A stretch of DNA of 64,000 bases from Spinacia oleracea (GCF_020520425.1 NC_079487.1:79737141-79801140); one strand, 5' to 3'. Shown: positions 35,403 through 48,264, counted from the first letter of the stretch. Notes: generated from the sequence alone by a model not told the origin. Numbers and translations are program-made.

Positions 35403-36248
35403 TGTCCTTATTTGATGTTTTAAAGTTTTAGAGTTTAATACTTTGTAAAACATTATTGGTTAATCATTCACAATAAATGAATAGAATTCATTTTCCATTT
35501 AATTTGTGGTTTATTAAATGATGAGTCCCTTCAATTTGACGAAATATTCAAGATAGACTGTCAGGACCAGCCCTGTGACTAAGAAATGTCTATCAAGTGA
35601 ACTTGAATGTCAAAAGTTGAAAATGGTCCCTGGTAGGAGTTTTCTATAAAGCTGGACGCATAGAAAACGTTAGACGACTAGAATGCAAGATGACTAGTAG
35701 TTCTGTTTCTTGAACTATGTGGACATGGCAATGTCTCAATCATTTGCATAGATACTTACTTTGGGAAGACTAGTATCGGACAGACCTATGAAACTTTACT
35801 GTAAGAGATAAAAATCTATCATAAGTAAATTTCATTAAAATTATTAGACACTAAATCCTCAATACATGAGTGATTTGAGATTACTTGTTTGAGAACTGGT
35901 TACTTTGACGTTGACCAACCGTCGCACCGTAAAAGGAGGCTATAAAGGCAACGCTCAGGTAATCACCTATCAAACGAAGTCTAATCTCAAGATCGCAAGA
36001 TTGGGATTGTCCTCCCATAAATCGGGATGAGATGCTTAAAAGTTGTACAAGGCCACTCGGAGAGCTAGAAACTGTAAAATGCATGGCCGTGCTCGGATGA
36101 ATCATAGGCAATGATTATCTGTTTATTTGATCAGTTGAACTCTGAAACCGAGAAACACCTCTGGACATAATAAGGATGACAACTCTTACCTTATGTTCAA
36201 GAGCAAGCATCGAGCGACAAAGGAATTAGGAAATGCACACTTGTCCCT
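35403..36248 (+). other. 3' untranslated part of Copia element
   Basis: Non-coding sequence between RNase H and the polypurine tract. No ORF of note. Confidence 0.7.
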
Positions 36249-36265
36249 AAGGACAAGTGGGAGAC
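36249..36265 (+). other. Polypurine tract of Copia element
   Basis: AAGGACAAGTGGGAGAC abuts the 3' LTR. Confidence 0.75.
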
Positions 36266-37626
36266 TGAAGGAAATAATGCCCTTGGTCCAAGTATGCATA
36301 TAATATTAAGTCTTATAAATGTGGTTCAGTATTAATTAACAAGTTAATAATTCAGTGAGATCAAGTGAGCTGAATGCCTAGCTAGAGGCCGCTTCAGTTC
36401 AAGTGGAATTAATTATATTAATCCACAGCTTACTCTTGACTGAACCCGTAGGGTCACACAAATAGTACGTAAACGGATCAAGTATTTAATGGCATTAAAT
36501 ACTCCATCTATGGATATTCGGAATCGACGGATCTTGGTTTCAGTGGGAGCTAAGATCGTCAAAGGCAAGCAAATGAATACTCCGGAAATGATGATATTGC
36601 CGGAAACGGAAATATGGATCGTATCGGAAATATAAATATTATCCAAGTCGTAGATGTTGCCGGAAACGGAAACATGGTACGTATCGGAAAATATTGCCGG
36701 AAACGGAAATATTGTCAGAATCGGAAATATTATCGGAGTCGGAAAATAATTCCGGAAACGGAAATATTAAATATTTGTTCGAAACGGAAATTAATTCCGA
36801 AATCGGAAATATTAAATATTGTTCGTATCGGAAATGAATTCCGGAACCGGGAATTTAATCGGAAGCGCATCGTACGAATTAGCATCGGACGAGGCTTGCT
36901 AGACGAAGGCCCAGCACGAAGCCAGGCCCGCGCCCAGCAAGCCAAGCGCCCTAACACGGAGCTTCCACAGCCTCGCCAGGTCCAGCGCAAGGCCAGGCCC
37001 AGCAAGGCCATAGGCGCGCACGGGCTTATGCTCGTGGGCTGCGAGGCAGCGCCTGCTCGTGTGAGCCGCAAGGCCTGCGCGGGTGCGTGCGTTCCTCGTG
37101 GTCGTGCAACACTCGTGTTCGTAACGAATCCTAATCCTATTGGAATTCGTGCATTAATTAAATCCTAATCCTAAAAGATTAAATTTATTATTTAGAGTTC
37201 TAATAGGATTCTAATTAATAAATCCATATCCTAGTAGGATTATAATTCCTTTCCATAAACTCTATAAATAGGTGCCTAGGGTCACATATTTACATCGAGA
37301 TTTGAAGTATTCAAAAGGTAAGATTTTCAAGCAAAAATCAGCCAAACACTTGCAACCCAAATAGCCGAAAATCCTAGTAACCTTAAGGGCGATTCTAGTT
37401 GGTCAAGCTTAAGGCGGATCCGGACGTGCTGTGGACTATCTACGGAGGGACGACACTTGGAGTCCTAAAGACTTGTTCTTGTTCGGTTCGGGCGCAGCTA
37501 GGGAGGGCACGCTACAAAGTGTATGCATCTGAATTATGCTAAATGATTATGTGTAAATAATATGTTTCCTGACTTTATGGTTTTTCCGCATGATTTATGT
37601 TTATTCATATGTATCATAACCTAACA
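36266..37626 (+). repeat. 3' LTR of Copia element
   Basis: 1361 bp. TATAAATA at 37263-37270. One 18-bp 'ccggaaacggaaatatt' unit sits where the 5' LTR has three. Confidence 0.95.
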
Positions 37627-38807
37627 GATATGGTGAGTGAAAACGTAGTTAACACCATTTCTAAAAGAAACAGATTATACATGATATTCTACGTGAGATG
37701 ATAATCATTCCGAAAAAGTGATTTCTACACAAGAAAGAATTTTCGGCGATTCAGCATTGATCCAGATTTTACCAACAAGAGTGTCTTAGAGGTCCTTAAT
37801 ATCTCCAGTACTCGGTCTCTCCTTTCAGTTTCCAACTTTGATTTATTTTCTAAGTCTTACTTAAACTCGATCCTAAAGGTTGCCCGACTTTTAAAAGTAT
37901 TAGACCTTGAAGATGCTCCAATTAACCATTTCCCTGAAGAGTTGGGAAATCTGCAAGACTTGCGATATTTGAGTCTAAGAAACACAGATGTCCAAGTGCT
38001 CTCTTAACCAATAGGAAATCTAAGGAACTTGTAAACTATAGATCTCAAACGTTCTCTACTAGTTGAGCTTCCTAAAGAAATAGCGCACTGTCACACTTAC
38101 ACCATCTTCTTATTGGAAATCGAGAGACGAATGTCGTGAATATACAAGATGGGATGTTAGAAAATTTCAAACAGCTACAAAAACTAGCATGTGTAGCAGC
38201 CAATAAGGTCAGTATACTAGATGAATTATGGCATCTTAAGTATTTAAGGAGGCTGCAAATCTCAAAGCTCAGTAAAGAACATGGGATGCCACTTTGTCGC
38301 GCAATAGAAGAATGAAACTTCTTCGATCACTTAGCTTAGAATCAATGAGCTTTGACGAGATACTTGATATACAACACATAACATCACCACCCCTTCTACT
38401 TAGGTGGTGTATTGGAGAAGTTACCATGCTGGATTGCCAAGCTTAATAACTTGAACTCATTGTACTTGATTTCTTCACGACTAAAGGACGACCCACTCAC
38501 CACTCTCAAAGGGCTCCCTAATCTGCTAGGAATAACTATAGATGATGCTTATGTTGGTGAAAATTTAAACTTCGGGTTTACAAGCTTCTCCAAACTCGTA
38601 AAGTTGTATCTCCTTCGTCTGCACAATCTGCAATCTGTAGCTGGATCCCTTCCTTCCTTATAGAGTGGAGAAGTTGATGATTTCCGGGAGTTACAGAGTT
38701 ATTCAGAGAGTATTAGAGAGTTAATGAAGCGTAGTCTTCTAAGAAAGATTCGAGCTCACGCTCAATTAACCAGGGCAAAATTCCAATTCCAAGAAGCAGC
38801 TAGCTGA

Positions 38808-39394
38808 AAGACTTGATCAAAAATAATAGGTAAAATGTATCATTTGCTTGACCATACAAAGTAAAACATTCTAGGAAGGAAGAAGATTTTCCTGATTTTC
38901 CTTATCTGTTGAAATTTCTTAGGAAGTAGGTAATATAGTTTGGTTGAACATGGAAGTAAATTTTAATGGGAAGTTTCACTTACAACTTCCTCCATTTTCT
39001 AATAAGTGGAACTTCTTAGGAAGTGTGGTTTCCATGTTTTTTCAAACTAAACAACATCACAATCTTCCACTTCTTAGGAGGTTACACTACTCATGTTTTT
39101 ATGTTATAAGAAGCTACTATTAAAAAATATTGTAAGAAAATACCTTAATAATTTTTTAAAAAAATGTTGTAACAAACTACCTTAAGAATAAGATTTTTAT
39201 GTTATTGTAAGATGGTACCTTAGCCGAATTATACCCTTTGACTAAAGATTTTGGTATTCTCAAAATTCTTAATAAGAATGTATTGCATTGATCAAGTTTG
39301 TAAGAGTAATAATGCGTTAGTCCTAAATGTATTGAGAAACCTAGCGTGATAAAGATAGTAATTCATTATACATTCCCACAAACCCCTAACTATT
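38808..39394. other. Intergenic with a small imperfect palindrome
   Basis: At about 38910-39085, 'cttaggaagt...gttgaacatgg' is followed by an inverted relative ('ccatg...caaactaaac...cttcttagga'), perhaps a small MITE. The rest is AT-rich. Confidence 0.4.
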
Positions 39395-40378
39395 GTATCC
39401 GGGCACATTCAACTCTAGTTGTACCCCCAAAAAACAACGCTCATGTATTATTTGTTCTCCCATGTTGTTTCTTAAATTCATCATAAAATTGTTCATTATA
39501 TTGTTTGTTCTTTTTTGTTAAACTGTTTGTTCTTTCTTGATTATTTGTTTGTTCATAATAATCATCTGGTTAATGTCATAATGAAATTGTTCATTCTTTT
39601 TGTTTGATTTGTGTATACCTTTTGTATTCTTTGTTCCTTCTTGTTATATTACAGAGCATCTTTTAAACCCTTGTTCTTTCTTTTTAACCTATTTGTTTTC
39701 TTTGCATGTCCATCATTTTCAAATCAGTAAATGTTCATTTTTAAATTAGTTGTGATCATCGTACCAAATTACTTACTATTTTCATATTCAGCCTACAACA
39801 ATGAGGAAATTGAAACCGTGAAAGTCAAATATTGTGTTCAAACCACACTTCATATACACATTCAAAAGTATAAGAATTTTAGACTACATCAAAAACAAGA
39901 TTCAAGATATAGACAAATAAGTGGATGATTTCTACCAATATCTTGTAATTCAAGTACAATTTATATAGGCAACGCCTAAAATGTTCAACTATTTTGGTAA
40001 AATATGTTATTTGACATGTTTTATTTGCTCAATATATGTAAATATATGTTCAAAGTAATAACATAGTAATGCAATAACTAAGTTCATTTTAAAATTAGTA
40101 AATACTCATTTCACAAACATTAGATAAATGTTCATTTCTAAATTGGTTGAATAAATGAGGATTGCCAAATAATTAGATAAACGTTCATATTCGAATGAGT
40201 AGATAAATGTTCATTTTCAAATAAATAAATAAATATTCATTTCTAAAATAGTAAATCTCCATTTCCGAAATATTAAATGTTCATTTTCAAATAAATAAAT
40301 AAATGTTCATTTTCAAAATAGTAAATGTTCATTTTGGATGGGGTACAGCCAGCTGTGGCTGTACACGGGTACAACAAA
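39395..40378. mobile_element. TIR DNA element next to the DNMT2 3' end
   Basis: Left end TTGTATCCGGG..GTTGTACCCCC; the inverted right end reads TTGTACCCGTG..GCTGTACCCC (about 36 bp, imperfect). The interior has many 'tgttcatt' motifs, rightwards as 'aaatgttcatttt'. No transposase and no clear target duplication. The right edge is about 120 bp beyond the DNMT2 stop codon, so it may form part of its 3' UTR. Confidence 0.6.
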
Positions 40379-40500
40379 AATTTTGCGACAAACAGGTAAA
40401 CCTATTATCGCAATAGTATGCAGCCATGTCCATCTTAGCTTGAGCACCAGTAAAATAATACTGAAGCCGGATGATGTAGATCGTTCCGTGTTGTTGATCA

Positions 40501-43500
40501 TCAAGATGGATCAGCAAACAGGTATTTGACCAGGGAAGCAACCACTGCTACGCTTAAACTGTTACCAAGCATTGCATAACTGTAGATGGTCACAGCATAA
40601 GTTTCAAAAAGTTGAATAAAACAATACTTCATTGTAAATGCAAGATTATCCACAGCCATAGAAGTTGACAGGATGTATTTGACGACACTAACTTGTGAGT
40701 AAGGGTTGGTAGTTTAAGTGATCTGGAATGGTGTTAATGAAATGAAAAGTTACTGAGTGAAGAACTAGCTCTTAGTTGCTTAGAAATACCATTTCGTAAT
40801 TATATATGCCAATAACCATCATTGTAAATTTGTACTTCCTACTGATTTACCTTTGATAAATTGTTTGTTTTGTTTTAATTTGCATATGCAACTGCTCATA
40901 TGCCGAAAGCTTTATTTGCTAGGACAATCTGCTAGTTCAGTTGCCCATTAACTGCTAGAAACTTGATACTTGATAGTCAGGTTATTTATGTTGCAACATG
41001 TGAAGACGACCACACACACTATTCCGTACAAATCGAAAATGATGATTCTTGACAGCAGACCTAGTAATGAATAATCTATCACATCACAAGAATGCATTCT
41101 TTCATTTATGGTACTTTCCACAATGAAACTAAATGAATAAAGATAGAGATAAATATAACATACCGTTGCCTAAGGCTTACATGCTCGGGAAAGCAAAATT
41201 CCTTTGGGAACGAATGCAGATTGGCAACCTAGTTACACCATCAAATGATTAGCTCTTAACCTTAAAAAAAAGAAAAAAAATATATAGAAATTTAGTAGAA
41301 AACACACTTCTCTAGGGGTGAAATATCTAAGGCCCTGGCTCTTCAACGAAGATTCTTTCCCCTTCAACTTTGGCTGCATCAAGTGTTAATACCAGTAAGT
41401 ACACAATAGCAACCTTGTCATCTATGATAAAAAGCAGATTACGCAAGGCTGACCATCTTAACTTACTCAATTTCCCACAGCCACTGTGAAGGCTGTGCCA
41501 CTGTCATAGTATCCAAAATACTGTGATCCAATAAAACTGGCAAATTGCTAAGACAGTAACCAAACTACAGAGCTAACAGTACCCAATGCAGAGAACAAAC
41601 TAATACACTGTCTATTGGGATCACACAACCAGCTTACCTGGAAAGGAAGAGGAGGGTTCATCACCATAGCATAATATTTTTAGAAAACAAAATATACAGC
41701 AGTGTTTTAGACTTATATGGCCTAATATAACATGTTTGCGGACATTTTGACTGTCACAAGAGCTCTTATGAGCCATTTATCAGCTGGTGCAATTACTTCT
41801 TTGGTGAGAGAATAAAAAAGTACTGGTTCGGCTATTGAGGTGACAGCAATTCTGATCTAAACATGGCAGATGCATATGCAAAGCTAATAACAAAAATAGG
41901 TACACTATTTAAGAACCTATCACCTATTCCAGATTTCCAGGGGTCTCAGTCATTCAAAATTACACGAGGGTTTGGATCATTTAAGTGTAGTGTACATACA
42001 AGTTCTGTGCTATTATTAATTCATTTCACTAAATACAAATTCAAGACCAGCTGAAACAACAAACTGGCTAATCTAGTAGTTAAAGAAGTATGTTCTGACA
42101 TTTCAAAGATATACATTAATAGTCATAGCTTTACCATATTAATCCACATATCAGGTTAATTTCATTTTTCCTTGTTACCAAATTATCATTTAAACGAAAA
42201 TACAGAAGTGCCTTCAGATAGGCAAAACAAAGCAGCATAACTACTAGCACTACAGATGTTCTTTTACTTGTAAACAAGAAAACATTTTGGTAAACACCAA
42301 TGCACAATAATATACTCCGATATCTCCCAATATTCTACTCCATAACCAAGGAGAAAAAGAGAAAGGGACCACCCAGTGCTTTTTGGGTACTTTTGAGGAA
42401 GAAAAGGTGAACTGGATCCCATGATTTGGGGTCTTACAGGGTAACAAAAGGGGGGGGGTCCGATAAGGGAGGGGAGCCCGATAAGGAACAAAGAAAAGGT
42501 CGGTAGAACTTAAAAGGAATGTACAAGGAAAGTGAGTAGAAGTAGATTTTAGGAAAATGGAGGGATTATATAACAAAATAAATTCCATGTACAAACAGGG
42601 CATGTAAATATCAAATATTCAAGTGTTCATAGAAGACATACTTCGATTGTTGCCAAAAGAGAGCCAGTACCCTTGACATAACGATAATAACTCTTCGTAA
42701 AGCAACAGCATCGCTTTGAATCAGAATATACAATATCTTTATTTTCATAAGGAATACATCGAGAAGGTTGCATAATGCATTAGGATAAACAAATTAGAAG
42801 CTATTGCAGTCAATAAAAGTGAAGGATACCCATCGCACTTCCCCATCTTTCTATCAAGTTTAGCGGAACAAAATACTGATCCAACAAGTTGCCATCAACT
42901 CCGACCTTTATGTCCAGTCTTTGTGCAGATTCAGATGAAAAGGGAGAACAAGTTACAGTATCTGAACACCTTGATTCCGTTACATCTTGATTCCTGCAAT
43001 TGTCAAATTCAAGAAACGTCTGAACAGGCTCACAAGACAGGAGCATACTTTCCCAGCTCTCCGGTGACTGTTCAGGTGCATTAAGTGTCAACTCGTCATC
43101 ATCACCAAACAATGGGCTTGGTGTGTAGAGCAATTGGTTATTAAATCTTGTATATTGAAAAGATGAAGGACTCCTTTTCGCCTGCAGTTCTCAGACAATG
43201 AAGATGATGATTCAAATTCCAAAAACAAAGACCATATCATTATCATCAAATGCTGCCCAAAGCTCAAACAGAAACCAATAAAAAATGCACCTATTAGCAT
43301 AAATTGCCAACATTTTCTTATGATATCCGTCCAAACTTCCATGATTTATTATGAAGTATGCTTGGACATTATTTGGACAATGGAAAGAAGAAAAAGGGGT
43401 TTAGACTCATCAATGAGTAACAAATTCAGAAAGAAATGCATATTTCTACCTGTCTTCATTTAACTTAAAGGTTCAAATTCGGCAAAAAGCTTTGTATGTT

Positions 43501-46500
43501 AATACTAACTATAACACCCAAATTCACCAAAAAATCTCCTTACAAGATATGTTACCAGAAAAATTTACTAGCAGACAGTTCGAGATCCTCCAGCCAATAC
43601 AGCGTGCCAGCATTATCTTTAACTCAAGACATTAAGCTTACTATTAATTCTTATAAAAGTTTGCAGCTTCATTATAAGACAACAAAGCCAGAGCAGAAGC
43701 ACCACAAAATTTAAGATAACGGACAGGATCATGTAAACTAGTAAAGTAGTGAGCAGAAATTCTTGCAGTCATTTAGTCACACTTCACAACATTCACACAA
43801 TTCAGGGGCCCAAGACCATCCAGAATCCAAGCCATTCTGAAATTAAGCATGCCGTATTTCAAATTCAAGAAACAAAGAAAATTACTGTCTCGATTTAAGT
43901 TAGCATTTAAGAATGCACACATAATGGTAAGTCTTTTCAAGTGACGCAATGGAGGAAGTCAATGTCCCCCGACTGAACCAGGGAGGTCAAAGTAAACATG
44001 TGTGAGGGTGTAATCAATTAATCATGCTTGTTTTAGAAGGATAGAGGACAAGAAGAGGAAGGACAGAATGTAAAAAATACCAAACAGAAGTATCGTGGCC
44101 TGGAGTACGGTACTCCAAATTGCAATGGGCTTAATATGAACTCCTGAGTAAGATAACCTGTTTTTGTCAATACTCCAATCATCTTGTTATGAGTGTCAGA
44201 TGTCTGCGACAAAAGGTCAAGAGTTCAATAGAGAATTGTAATAGAGAAACCGCTAAATGCCAAAATTCAATCCTTTGAAGCATACCTCAAATCCCACGAC
44301 ATTTTCTACAAAAAGCATGAGTGGAGCACTGGACAGCTGAGGTATAAGCTCGAGAATGTTGAGGAAGGAAAATGCTCGAGCATCACTTGAGTCCCTCTGG
44401 AGGCCTACATATAAAAAAAATAAAAAAAATTAGATAAAAGCTAGGCACAAAATGAAACTATTCAAACATTACACCCTCTACCTTGTCTCGTATAAGGTTG
44501 GCATGGCGGGGAAAGGAGCCAGGCATGTGCTTGATATTTATCAAGATCAGCTGCAGTCAAGCTTTGAATGTTACCCTGTATACAAAAGGAAGAAGCATTT
44601 CCAACAGATCATAATTTTGAAGCTTGAAGCACACAGGAATTAAACAAAAATGTAAGAGTTTCTAGAACACAGAAAAGTAGAACACACATTCCGTCAGAAA
44701 GAAGATTTTGAGAAGAGCATTGCAGTAGTAAAGAATTAGAATCTCGTAACACAAGGTATACATATTTTATAGGAAACATTGTAAAACGAATGATGGAAGC
44801 TGTTTTTATTTTACTTTTTTAAGAAAATGATGGTAGCCATGTAGGTGGATGTTCTGAGCCTACCATCTCTTTGAATACGGTTAACAGGTTACAGATATAT
44901 CATCTAGTTTTAGCTGATTTTTCTGGACAACTCTCATCTCTAAATACATTGCAAAACTAAAATTACAGGAAATTTGTTAAAACAAATGATGGAAGCTATG
45001 TTGGTGAATTTGTAATTTCTGAGTACACCATAATTACAATATGGTAAACAGATATACCATTTTAGCTGATTTTTCTAAACAACTCTCTGCACTAATTACA
45101 TTACCAAATTCTATACTTCCGGTTTCAGCTACCCTGTGCAATTGTTTATCATGAGTAAGACAAATAGTCAACGCGATTATTGTGGAACTTTATTATTCCA
45201 ATAGCATCTCTTCTGTATCTTCATGTTAGAAAGAATTGCAGCATTTTTTCAGTTGATTGTTCTGATGATAAACTTTCTGCTGTAGATGAATTACTGCCAT
45301 GGTCTCATGAAAAAAATGTACAAGCCATGAAACTTGAGTCTAAGATGACATTAAATATTACTGCAAATTTGTGTTCCTATGCAAACAAATTACTTTTGAA
45401 TGTTTTAGATCCTGCATCAGACTATACAACTAACCTATATTGGTATGTTTCCATGTATCAGACTCAGCTGCTCTTATAAAAAACAAGTGTGCAAGTTATC
45501 ACCTTAAACTTAACTGAGCAAGTGCTGGTACCCATGTCTGACTAATTGAGAGTTTCAAGCAAGAGCACTTCAAAGGTTAATCAAGAAGTCCACCCAACAT
45601 GATCTAAAACTTATTGTACTCAGTATAAAAATAGCACCACCATTCTAAACAAACACTTCTAAGGAAATTCATGAACTAACCAATCAAGAAATCCGCTTAA
45701 CATAAATGAGTTTCAATTATTCAAAAATATTGTGAAACCTCCAACGCTGAACTTTCTCCTTAGGAGAGAAATAATGGGAGAAGAAAATGTAATAAATGAA
45801 ATCACAGAAATAAGCTACAACTAGGCCTATTTATACAACTTGATCATAACAGAAAAATTCTGATGATATACGTTTCCTACTTATTAGTTATTACAATGTT
45901 GGCTAAGCTCGGCTTCTAACAAACTTGCTAAGTAACTCCCTAGATTCTGCGAGATTGTAAGAAAAGCAATTTCAGTTTAGCTGGCATCTTCTGTTTGTCA
46001 GGCTTCAGACCTTCAGAGCATGACATAATCCAACACTCCCACCCTAAAACTAGGAGTTGATGAAGTTGGACCCATCTTTAAAGGTGGACAAAGATTGTTT
46101 TTCTCTATAATATACAGTAGTAACCTATCTATAACAAGGCATTCTAAAAATGTCCCTGAATATACCCTTTATGAATCGACTAAAATCCGTTCTCAAAGAT
46201 GATTTGCCCTTCAATATCCCACCACCGCTACCCTCGAAATAAGATTAATTTCTATGTAAGGGTGGATATGATTCTATGAAGCAATATTTCTTGAGCTCAA
46301 CAGACTTATATTACCTCCTTCCTATGATATTTCAATCAAAGGTACAAAGACAAAGCCATTGTATCAAAATGTCCTTACCAAAACACTGAATATTACTCCT
46401 TCCATTTGAATCAATAGTCACATTAACTCATAACATAACTTAACAACTAAATCTGGACATCGATAACACTTTATCAGAAGTGTATGCAACTACTTGAATT

Positions 46501-46829
46501 AAAATTGGATCAAAAACAAAATTTGCCAAAAGGGAGTACCTGAAATGGGCGGTGACCAAAATTATGCTGATAAACATCATTTGCAACATCATTAATCTCA
46601 AAAGCTTGAACAATTTCTGCGTAAATCCCAGATTTCATGAGCGAATATCTCTATACATCCAACAAAGCAAAAATTGGCAAAATCTATCAGTAAAAAAAGG
46701 GAAGAAGAAAGTGCAAGTTTTACATAGAGGAGAGAGAAAAAAACCAACCATGCCTCCAATGCCACTGTAGAACTCGAGGACTTTAAAGGGCTCATTGTCA
46801 TGGCTTTGTCTGCTAAAACCTTCCTCCAT
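40501..46829 (-). CDS. DNMT2: DNMT2 / TRDMT1, tRNA (cytosine-5) methyltransferase, 10 exons
   Basis: Methylates C38 of tRNA-Asp and related tRNAs using S-adenosylmethionine. Exons: 46829-46749, 46650-46540, 44575-44482, 44404-44286, 44203-44081, 43181-42830, 42736-42642, 41373-41308, 41228-41164, 40579-40501. All introns are GT-AG, phases agree, and the sum is 394 codons plus stop. Motif I FYSGIGG (residues 20-26), PPCQPYTRQ with catalytic C89, ENV (129-131), the DNMT2-specific CFT (305-307) and the LGNSLSV end motif (373-379) are all present. Length matches plant DNMT2. No stops or frameshifts. Intron 2 (46539-44576) carries a Copia LTR fragment and a tandem duplication. The start codon is 122 bp from a foldback transposon at 46952. 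Confidence 0.97.
44770..45115. repeat. Tandem duplication in DNMT2 intron 2
   Basis: Two diverged copies of about 180 bp (from about 44771 and about 44965). They share 'gatggaagct', 'gtaaacagatata/acagatatatc', 'ttttagctgatttttct' and 'caactctc'. Confidence 0.6.
45731..46035 (-). mobile_element. Copia LTR fragment in DNMT2 intron 2
   Basis: On the minus strand, a polypurine-like GGGTGGGAG is followed by TGTTGGATTATG, a typical Copia LTR start. About 305 bp later it ends near TTCACA. A TATAAATAGG box lies at about 45830. Adjoining sequence upstream on the minus strand (46036 to about 46100) looks like the 3' end of the internal region, so this is a truncated element and not a clean solo LTR. 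Same orientation as DNMT2. Confidence 0.5.
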
Positions 46830-46951
46830 TACTGGGTTGCAATTTGCAAGGAGAACTGTTCTTTCTGTGAAGCCAAAACCCGTAAAGACGGTTTACACTT
46901 TGGGAGTTTACAATTGATTTGGGAGTTTGGAAATTCGTTGCCCCTAAAATA

Positions 46952-47949
46952 GTGTATCGCTATTCGACGTCCTCAATCGCTAAAAACGCCCTCGTAATTA
47001 TGGTGAAAGGACAATTTTACCCTTATAAAGAAAATTACCCCTCCCCCTTCACCCTTCCTCTTCACATTTGTAAACTTTTTTTAATCGAATTTAATATATA
47101 AACAAATACATTTTTTAAACAAAAAGTTCTAACAATTCTATTTTTTTCAATTATATTAATTATTTTAATTAAGAAATTCGATAGTTATTCAATTTTTTTT
47201 TTTGGCAACACTTTTTTAAATATCAAAAACTAAAAACGAAATAATAAATTACATTCGTTTTTACCTGGCGGGAAAAAAAATTTAATTTATTTTTTAAAAA
47301 AAAAACACAAGGGTCGCCCGGAATTGGCGGCCCGAACCATGGCTGGGCCGCCAATTTCGGGCGGCCCAACCATGGTTTGGGCTGCTAATTCCGGGTGGAC
47401 CAACCATGGTTCGGGCCGCCGATTCCGGGTGGACCAACCATGGTTCGGGCCACCAATTCCGGGTGGGCCAACCATGGTTCGGGCCACCAATTCCGGGTGG
47501 ACCAACCATGGTCCGGGCCGCCAATTCCGGGAGGACCAACCATGGTCCGAGCCGCCAATTTCGGGTGGCCCTTGTGTTTTAAAAAAAATGAATTAATTTT
47601 TTTTCCACCAGGTAAAAACGAAAGTAATAATAATAAAAAAAAGTTTATCATTTCGTTTTTAATTTCGAATATTTTAAAAAGTGTTGTCAAAAATAAGAAT
47701 TGAATAATTACTAAATTTCATAATTAAAATAATTAATATAATTGAAAAAAAATATTGTTAGAAGTTTTTGTTAAAAATTGTAGTTTAAAAATTTATTTGT
47801 TTATACTAATTTCGATTAAAAAAAAGTTTAAAACTTGTGAAGGGGAAGGGTGAAGGGAGATGGGGGTAATTTTCTTTAAAAGGGTAAAATCGTCCTTTCA
47901 CTATAAATACGCGGGCGTTTTTAGCGATGGAGGACGTCGAATAAAAACC
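46952..47949. mobile_element. Foldback MULE-like element upstream of DNMT2
   Basis: Two arms of about 365-375 bp are inverted copies of each other (left 'ttcgacgtcctc.atcgctaaaaacg', right its inverse). Flanks carry the same 11 bp, CCCCTAAAATA (46941-46951 and 47950-47960), as expected for Mutator-like insertion. The loop is a 34-bp tandem array. No transposase. The transcript would be a long hairpin. Confidence 0.75.
47330..47574 (+). repeat. 34-bp tandem array in foldback loop
   Basis: ACCATGG recurs at 47336, 47369, 47403, 47437, 47471, 47505 and 47539 (period 34). Unit: GGGCCGCCAATTCCGGG then TGGACCAACCATGGTTC. GC-rich inside very AT-rich arms. The ORFs on both strands are products of the repeat. 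Confidence 0.85.
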
Positions 47950-48004
47950 CCCCTAAAATATTGTTCCACTTTACTAGCGTGGTTTGATACGCCTTAAAGT
48001 GTTA

Positions 48005-48264
48005 CTCCCTCCGTCCTTTTATACTCGACCCATTTTGACTTTTTGCACTCTTCACATAATTAACTTTGACCCTATTATATTTCTAGTGTATGAAAACGAA
48101 TGTTAGTATATAAAATATTGTTGGCTTCATCTTAATATATATTTTTAAAATATTAATATTTTTATAAGTTTTTATAATATGTAGTTAAAGAAATTAGTGG
48201 TCAAAATTGTGCATTGGCAAGCGTGTCCGGTCAAAACAGGTGAAGTATTAAGGGACAGAGGGAG
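48005..48264. mobile_element. Stowaway MITE (260 bp)
   Basis: CTCCCTCCGTCC start and GGGACAGAGGGAG end, flanked by TA (48003-48004 and 48265-48266). Confidence 0.85.

Larger units (their letters stand above)
27352..37626 (+). mobile_element. Ty1/copia LTR retrotransposon inside the resistance gene
   Basis: 10,275 bp, flanked by the 5-bp duplication GATAT (27347-27351 and 37627-37631). LTRs are 27352-28748 and 36266-37626. Domain order is gag, protease, integrase, reverse transcriptase, RNase H, which defines copia. Two in-frame stops and one deletion in pol make it defective. It lies in the same orientation as the host gene. The leader is unusually long (about 2.7 kb). I do not assign a lineage. 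Confidence 0.95.
25292..38807 (+). pseudogene. CC-NBS-LRR disease resistance gene (RPM1-like), disrupted
   Basis: An intracellular immune receptor relic. The coiled-coil (Rx N-like) begins MVESVVNIAMEKL at 25292 and ends in a stop at 25568-25570 inside a CAA microsatellite. The NB-ARC follows: P-loop GMGGIGKTTLA (about 25903-25935), a possible intron 26132-26716, kinase-2 as FYDVW (normally DDVW, first Asp replaced by Tyr), RNBS-B NKGSRTLMTT, a GLPLA equivalent VLPLAIVA, and RNBS-D CFLYFCMFP after a frameshift near 27115. Another frameshift precedes EDAAEDYVNEL. The Copia element (27352-37626) then interrupts at ...LVEVDI. LRRs resume after 37632 (LLKVLDLED, FPEELGNLQDLRYLSL) with several stops, ending near 38807. 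Clearly non-functional; the lesions both pre-date and include the insertion. Confidence 0.9.

Noticed and set aside
45180..45479. 99-aa plus-strand ORF inside DNMT2 intron 2
   Set aside because: Antisense to the intron, no domain, no promoter or neighbours; chance opening in AT-rich sequence.
47287..47703. Five overlapping ORFs rich in PW, GG and NHG repeats
   Set aside because: They are readings of the 34-bp tandem array in every frame, not a protein.
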